Positions 50,701 through 59,700 of a stretch of 64,000 bases of DNA are shown piece after piece; within the stretch, counting starts at the first letter, position 1, and each line of letters starts with the position of its first letter. Location: contig OW121741.1 in assembly GCA_933228675.1 (NCBI GenBank), positions 80,775,304-80,839,303 on the forward strand, read 5' to 3'. The stretch is from Stomorhina lunata. Lineage: Eukaryota > Arthropoda > Insecta > Diptera > Rhiniidae. Under the pieces are notes generated by a model. The model saw only the letters and a list, made by a program, of their open reading frames with translations. It made no database searches and had not been told where the DNA came from. A program made the translations under genes and the position numbers.

Positions 50701-53700
50701 TATTAAAACTCATAACAATGCAATTATATTATATTATAACGCATTATAATACGAGTATAAAGGATTATAACTCATAAACACGATCTTTTATGAGCGATTA
50801 GAATGTATTATAGCGCATTATAATGCGATTATAATTTATTATACCACATTAAGCTGCGATTATAATGTAGTATAATGCATTACAATGCGGTTATAATATA
50901 TTATAGCACATTATAATGCGATTATTATGATGTTGTAATGTATTATAACGCATTTTAGCGCGATTATAATGTATTATATTACATTATAATGAGATTATAG
51001 TGTATTAGTGCGCATTATAATGCGATTATAATGTAGTATAACGCATTAAAATGCGGTTACAATGTAGTATAAAGCATTATAATGCGATAATAATGTAGTA
51101 TAATGCATTATTATGCGATCATAATGTAGTATAATGCTATTATAATGTAGTATAACGCATTATAATGCGGTCATAATATATTATTGCGCATTATAATGCG
51201 ATTATAATTTATTATAGCGCATTATAACGTGGTTATAAAGTAATTTAGCGCATTTTAGTGCGATTATGATGTATTATATCACATTATAATGAGATTATAA
51301 TGCATTAGAGCGCATTATAATGCGAATATAATGTAGTATAACGCATTATAATGCTGTTATAATGTATTATAGTGCATTTGAGTGCGATTATAATGTATTA
51401 TATCACATTATAATGTATTAGAGCGCATTATAATGCGAATATAATGTAGTATAACGCATTATAATGCGGTTACAATGTATTGTGGCTCATTATAATCAGG
51501 TTATGATGTATTATAGCGCATTATAAACCGATTATAATGTAGTATAACGCATTATAACGTGGTTATAATGTATTATAACGCATTTTAGTGCAGTTTATTG
51601 TATTATATCACATAACAATGAGACTATAGTGTATTATAGCACATTATAATGCGATTATAATGTAGCACAACGCATTATAATGCTGCTACCATGTATTATG
51701 GCGCATTATAATGCGATTATGATGTATTATAGAGCATTATAATGCGATTATAATGTAGTATAACGCATTATAATGCTATAATAATGTAGTATAAAACATT
51801 ATAATGCAGTCATAATATATTATAGCGCATTATAATTCGATTATAACATATTACAGCGCATTATAGTGCGATTATAATGTAGTATAACGCATTATAACGT
51901 GGTTATAATGTATTATAGCGCATTATAATGCGGTTATAATGTATTATAGAACATTATAATGCGATTATAATGATTATAGCGCATTATAAAACGATTATAA
52001 TGCATTAAAACGCCTTAAAATGCAATTATAATGCATTATAATGCGTTTTTACATATTACAAAGAATTATGCTGAATCTTGTATACTAAAACCTCATAATA
52101 TTAACTTAGTAATAGAATTTTTATAAATTTTTTTAAAAATATTAAAACACATTGTAATTAAGTTATAATCAATTATAATGCAATATAATTTCATTATACC
52201 AATTATAATATTTTACTTAGCTTTTTTAATTTCGTTTTTATTCAATTCTTCTTAAAGGAATGGGATCAAGTCTCAGCATATAGTGGTCGTTCGATACCAC
52301 GTCCAAGAATATATCCCATGGATAATCAGGATGATATGCGTAGTCATTTTTCGGGAATGCCAGGGAAATTAGCCAAATCAAGGTGAGTTTGAAAACCCAG
52401 TAAAAACGAATCAATAGTTTTAAGTGATCAAATAAAAACAGGGTCAAAAAAATGGTAACAGAAAATCATAAAGGGGATAGAAACACATGTGAAAAAAATT
52501 ACTTTTTTTAATTTTATTTGTATAATTTTAAAACCCATTTAAACATATTTAATTTATTTCAAATCATTATATTTTATTTTATTTAATTTATTATTTCATT
52601 TTGCTTTCTTCACCACCCCTCCCCGATTTCTATCCCTTCCTTATACATTTTTGGTTGAAATTAAACACGTTAAAACCCCTACACTTAAAAACAACTACAA
52701 ACCAGATCCATTGCCGATGGTCAATCGCAGCATAGCTTTTCGAATAACTCTCACCGCGGCTACTTGGGCACAGCATTTCCCACGAATTTAGTCAATTCGA
52801 GACCTGAACTAAGACAATCTAGACAATCATTGGCGGCTGCTTCTGAGAGAATGTCACGTGCCTCCTATGCCGGCTCTATACATGGTGGTGGCGGGCCACA
52901 AAGCGTAGCATCTAGTACACGCCGCTCGAGACCGCGTTCAAGATCACGCGATCAATTGAATACCACGCACATGCATAATCATCGACCTGGAAGTCGGTAA
53001 GTAGGCTAAACAGATTGCAAACTTAAACATACATAATGTTTAAGCTTTCGTCACCTAATTTTACTAACTTTTTAACTTAAATCAGACATTAACAAAAAAT
53101 CCCCGGCAAATGTGGCAAAGTTTTGTTTTTTAACAGAAACACATTATTAGTAAGCTTTTGGTTTAATGTTATATCTATTCATTTTGTTTTGTCACATTTG
53201 CTTTAAAACTCATTGCAACGCTGTGGCAATGTCATTTGAGAATGGTATTGCAACATGCAACCGTTTGTACGAGTATGTATGTATCTCCTTGCACTGTCTC
53301 AAAATAAACAACATCACAACATCACTAATTCATTCGTTCGCTCGCTCGCTCGTTCATTCGTTCTTTTATTCATCATACACATGCGAATCATTTAAGATTT
53401 TCTTTGGGGATAAGAGATGGCTTTAATTAATGACTAACAAGGTTCTTTGGTTTTATGGGACAACAAACGACATCTAAATGAAAATAGTATTCCAAACATT
53501 AGAGATGACTCTTCTGTGAGCTTCTATGCGTTTCGTATTTGTAACACAAATTTTCCATTTAAAAAGACACACTAATTGCAAAATAGATACATTTCCAACA
53601 CATTTCATTTCATCGCAGACGGGTGGATGGACGGACGGACGGAAAGAAAGAAAGCACTGGAAAATATATTATCACACGCTCGTTTAAACATATGTGTTAA

Positions 53701-56700
53701 GAAATGGAAAGTATTTCAAGATCCCAACAGTTTAATTGGGTTTATTATACTTTTTGTTTGATAAACTGTCCACCTTTTTGATTACAAAGTGTTAGTTAAG
53801 TAAACTATAGATCCTTGAGACTTACACTTGTATTACAAAATGAAGGTCTATTGAAAATTCTAATATATACACTTGTTATATAATGGATTATAACACAATA
53901 GAATACAATTATGATGTATAATATCGCATTATAATGGAATTATAAAGCCTTATAATGCGATAATTATGAACTAATGCATTATTATACGATTATAACGCAT
54001 TATAATATGACTATTATGGATTATAACGCATTATAATTCAATTACGATGTAGTATAGCACATAACAATTAGAATGTGACGCATTATAATGCGAGTGTAAT
54101 GTATTATAGGGCATTATAATGCAATTGTAATGTATTTTAGAGCATTGTAATGCGATTATAATGTAGTATGACGCATTATAATGCAGTTATAATGCTTTAT
54201 GTATTATAGCGCTTTTAATATATTATAGCGCATTATATTGCTATCATAATGTCATATTTATATTATATTGCGATAATAATGTAGTATAACGCATTATAAT
54301 ACGATTATAAGGTACTAAAATTCTTGCTGCTCCTCGGGGCAGTAAGAGTTTCTGGTCATTCGTTAAACGAGTCAAGAATAATGCTAGTTCTACAATTTCT
54401 TCTCTTTTAAGGAATGGTCAATCATTCACTGACCCGGCTGATAAAGCTAACCTTTTAGCTGAAGTATTTGCAAGTAATTCCCGCTTGCCGGAAAGCACTC
54501 AGCCTTCGCCCGAGCTCGAAAGAGTATCTGTAACTATGCCAAAGATATTCTTTCGCGCCCGTGCTGTAAAAAGGGTTTTAGCAGATCTCAACATAAACAA
54601 GTCGCCAGGGCCGGATGGTATTCCAGCACTGGTCTTGAAGCAGTGCTGTTCGACGCTTTCGCGTCCATTAGCTAACCTTTTCAGCACCTTGTACTATGCT
54701 GGTAAATTTTCTCGGTGTTGGAAGGTTGCTTATGTAACGCCAATCCCTAAAAAGGGTGAGGCTACCAACCCTGAAAATTACCGCCCAATAGCAATTTGTT
54801 CTGCACTCTCCAAAGTATTGGAGAGTATGGTAAACCACCATCTTGTTAAATATCTGGAATCTCACAACCTACTAAGCGACCGCCAGTATGGATTTCGTAG
54901 GGGACGCTCTACGGGAGACCTGCTAGCCTTCCTTTCGGAAAAATGGTGTCATTCAATACACCGTTTTGGCGAAAGTAAAGTTGTGGCTCTGGATATTTCC
55001 AAGGCGTTTGATAGAGTGTGGCACGTAGCACTTCTATCAAAACTTATTGCTTTTGGTGTCGGTGATAACTTCTCTCGATTTATATCGAGCTTTCTCAGAG
55101 ATCGCACTATAAGAGTTGTTGTAGATGGGATCTCATCAAACGAGTTCAAGCTAAGTTCAGGGGTACCGCAAGGCTCCGTTCTTTCTCCTACTCTATTTCT
55201 TATCTCTATAAACGACCTTCTACGTCAAACTTCTAATCCTATCTACTCTTTTGCAGATGATAGTAACATTTGCCATTCGTATTCATTCAATCATAGACCA
55301 AACCTTTTAGAGATTGGCACTATGAGGCAAAACATGAATGAATCATTAAACCGCGATTTAGAAACAATCTCAGAATGGGGTCGTGCGAATAGAGTCGATT
55401 TTAATGCGCGGAAAACTCAGTGTTGTATGCTTACGCACAAATGCACGGCGGATCATGTTACTTCATCTGTATTAATGGGTGGTGAAAATATCGAGGAATC
55501 AGATACTCTTGATGTTCTGGGCATGAGAATTCAATGTGATGTCCGTTGGACTGATCACATTTTTCAAGTGTCGAAAGAAACATTCAAGTGTCTCGGTTTT
55601 CTTAAACGGTGTAAGAGATACTTCACTCCATCTGATCTCCTTACTATTTACACCACCTATATTCGACCGAAAATGGAATACAACTCTCATGTATGGGTCG
55701 GTGCTTCAAAGTCTATTTTGGAGCTTCTCGACCGAGTGCAGGAGAGGGCGAAGGTGCTTATTGATGACAGTAGGGTATCCAACTCTATTGATTCACTAGA
55801 GCACCGTCGCAATGTGGGTTATGTCACACTGTTCTATCGTTACTACTTTGGAATGTGCTCTAATGAAATAAGGGAACTTGTTCCTGAAACTCGAATTTTT
55901 CTACGCAATACACGTCTGTCTGTTAGAGCTCATCCCTTCGTAGTCGATTGGCCAGTAGTCTGAACAACACACTACAGAGAAAATTCATTCTTTAGCCGTA
56001 CAGTTCGTATGTGGAATTTACTTCCCGCAGAAATTTTCCCTGCCAGTTGCAACATAGGGAAGTTCAAATCAAATGTCCATAAACACTACTCCATCTATCC
56101 ACCCTCCCATAACCTATTTTCCTAGTTCCAACACAATGCATTGCATAAGTAGGGGTCATCCCCTGAGTGCTGGTCCTAAATAAAAAAAAATTATAACGTA
56201 TAATATCGCATTATAATGGAATAATAAAGCAATATAATGGAACCGCCGTGGTATAGCAGGTTAGTCATCCGCCTAGCATACCAGAGGCCCAAGTTCGATC
56301 CCTGGCCAGACTCCCTCATAACTCAGCTAGCCACTGGTTATTGAGTATTAGGCTATGTAAAACTTCTCTAACTAATGCATTTGCCGTTCGGAGCCGGCGT
56401 TAAAACGTAGTTCCCTTCAATGAGTCTAAAAATAGAATCGGATGCAACTCATTGTCTGAGAGAAGTACCACTTGATCCAATTGGAATGTTGTCGGGGATT
56501 TATATATATTATATATATATAATGGAATTATAATGCATTACAATGCGATAATTATGTAGTATAATGCACTATAATACGATTAGAACGCATTATAATATAA
56601 GTATTATTGATTATAACTCATTATAATTATGATGTAGTGCAACAAATAACAATGGGATTGTAATGTATAATAATGCTATAATTATGTAGTATAACGCATT

Positions 56701-59700
56701 ATAATGCGAAAATAACACATTATAGCATTAATTAAGTATAATGCATTACAGTATGAGTATTATAGATTATAACTCATTATAATTCAATTATGATGCAGTA
56801 AAACACATAACAATGGGAATATAAAGCATTATAATGCGAGTATAATGTATTATAGCGCATTATAACGCGATTGTAATGCAACCATTGTAATGCTGTTATA
56901 ATGCTTTATAACTAATTATAAAGCGCTTTTAATGTATTATAGCGCATTATATTGCTGTCATAATGTCATACTTATATTATATTGCTATAATAATGTAGTA
57001 GAACGCATTATTATACGATTAAAATGCATTATAGTATAAGTATTATGAATTACAACTCATTATAATTCAATTATGATGTAGTACAGCATATAATAATGGA
57101 ATTACAAAGCAATATAATGATATAATTAAAAGTATAATGCATTACAATACGATTGAAATGCATTATAATATAAGTATTATGGATTATAACTCATTAAAAT
57201 TCAATGTTGATGTAATACAACCCATAATAATGGGATTATAACGCATTATAATGCGTATTAGCTCATTATAATGCTATTATAATGTAATGCATTATAATGC
57301 AGTGTCGTGAAGACACTAGATATAGATTTTAGGGCATTATAATGCTATTATAATGTAATGCATTATAATGCAGTGTCGTGAAGACACTAGATATAGATTT
57401 TAGGGCAACTTGACTGTCGATACAAAAACGACTATCTCTGTCTGTCATATATTCTGTGGTATCTTAGACACTTGGTTGCCTTGTAAAGGGTGTCCCAACT
57501 AGAACGGAATTTTTAAATTTTAAATAAAAGACAGATATTAAAAAAAATCGTGAAACTTTATTATATTGTAAAGTAGATAGAATGAGGTTATGTATGGAAC
57601 AAGATATCGTGCAGATGGCCGCCGCGGCTTTGCTGACACACACGCGATCTTTTAATGAAATTTTCAATGACCTTTTTGCATAAATGCTGCGTTTTTTTGA
57701 TTAATGCAGCGTCCAATTTCCTATTTTAAGGCTTGAGTCATCGCCTGCTTATTCGCGCAATAAATCGACTTTAAAACACAACAAAGAAAAAAATCTAAAG
57801 GTCTCTAAAATTCGAAATAACACGACCGGGAAATGACTGATGTAGCAATTAAATTGTTTCTCTCGCTGAATGACATGTGGCGCCATCTTAATGAAACCAC
57901 ATGCCCTCCACATTCATTTCTTTAACTATAGGCAAGAAAAACTGGTTATCATTTCACGATACCGAACACCATTAACTGTTTGCGATTGACCTGCCTCATT
58001 TTCATAAAAAGAAAGGTCCAATGATTCCTCCAGCCCAAAAACCACACCACACAGTTACACGTTGAGGATGCATTTGCTTCTCGTAAATCACTCGAGGATT
58101 TTCCTCACCCCAAATGCGACAATTCTGCCTATTGACGAAGACATCAAGATGGAAGTGGGCCTCGTCACTGAAGATGATTTTATGCAAAAAGGTCATTGAA
58201 AATTTCCATCTGCACTATATCTTGTTTCATACATAGCCTCATTCTGTCTATTTTACGATATAATAAAGTTTCACGTTTTTTTTATAAATATCTTTGTTTT
58301 ATTTAAAATTTTAAAAATTGCGTTCTAGTTGGGACACCCTATATATGACCGATATCTCGGCCTGAAGAATACTACAGAGATCCGGGAGCTTAAAACAGAT
58401 TTCTTTTCTAACAAAGTATTATACATACAATTAATACTAAACTCATTTTATACTACAAAGTCCATATTAGTAAACTTCCTCTTTTGCTTTTTTTCGTGTT
58501 CAACCTCACTTTGCGGACTGTTGGGTTTTTTTCTTGTGAAAATTATTTCGTCATCAACAAACTTTGACAAATTTCCGACAATTATACTTTGTACAAATTT
58601 GAGATTTAAGCATTTGCTTTGAAGGATTATGCTTAAGATTCTATATAATCGTTACTCTACAAATTGAAAATTTTTTCGTCTTTAATTTAAACATGTAAAT
58701 TGAATAAATTGTAATAAAAATCTAAAAAAAATCTAATTTTTATAGGAAGTTTTTCAAAAATTTCGTATTTTTAAAGAATTTTTTCATATGAAAATAAGAA
58801 ATTTTTGAAAAATTTTCTATAAAAATAAGAAATTTTTGAAAAATTTCCTATAAAAATAAGAAATTTTTGAAAAATTTCCTATAAAAATAAGAAATTTTTG
58901 AAAAATTTCCTATAAAAATAAGAAATTTTTGAAAAATATCCTATAAAAATAAGAAGTTTTTGAAAAATTTCCTATAAAAATAAGAAATTTTTGAAAAATT
59001 TCCTATAAAAATAAGAAATTTTTGAAAAATTTCCTACAAACATAAGAAAATTTTGAAAATTTTCCTATAAAAATAAGGAATTTTTAAAAAATTTCCAATA
59101 AAAATAATAAATTGTTTAAAAATTTTCTTATAAAAATAAGAAATTTTTTAAAAATTTCCTATAAAAATAAGAAAATTTTGAAATATTTCCTATAAAAATA
59201 AGAAATTTTTGAAAAATTTCCTATAAAAATAAGAAATTTTTTTAAAAATATCCTATAAAAATAAGAAATTTTTTTAAAAATTTCCTATAAAAATAAGAAA
59301 TTTTTGAAAAATTACCTATAAAAATAAGAAATTTTTGAAAAATTTCCTATAAAAATAAGAAATTTTTGAAAAATTTTCTATAAAAATAAGAAATTCTTGA
59401 AAATTTTCCTATAAAAATAAGAAATTCTTGAAAAATTTCCTATAAAAATAAGAAATTTTTTATAAATTTCCTATAAAAATAAGAAATTTTTGAAAAATTT
59501 CCTATAAAAATAAGAAATTTTTGAAAAATTTCCTATAAAAATAAGAAATTTTTGAAAAATTTCCTATAAAAATAAGAAATTTTTGAAAAATTTCCTATAA
59601 AAATAAGAAATTTTTGAAAAATTTCCTATAAAAATAAGAAATTTTTGAAAAATGTTCTTATAAAAATAAGAAATTTTTGAAAAATTTCCTATAAAAATAA

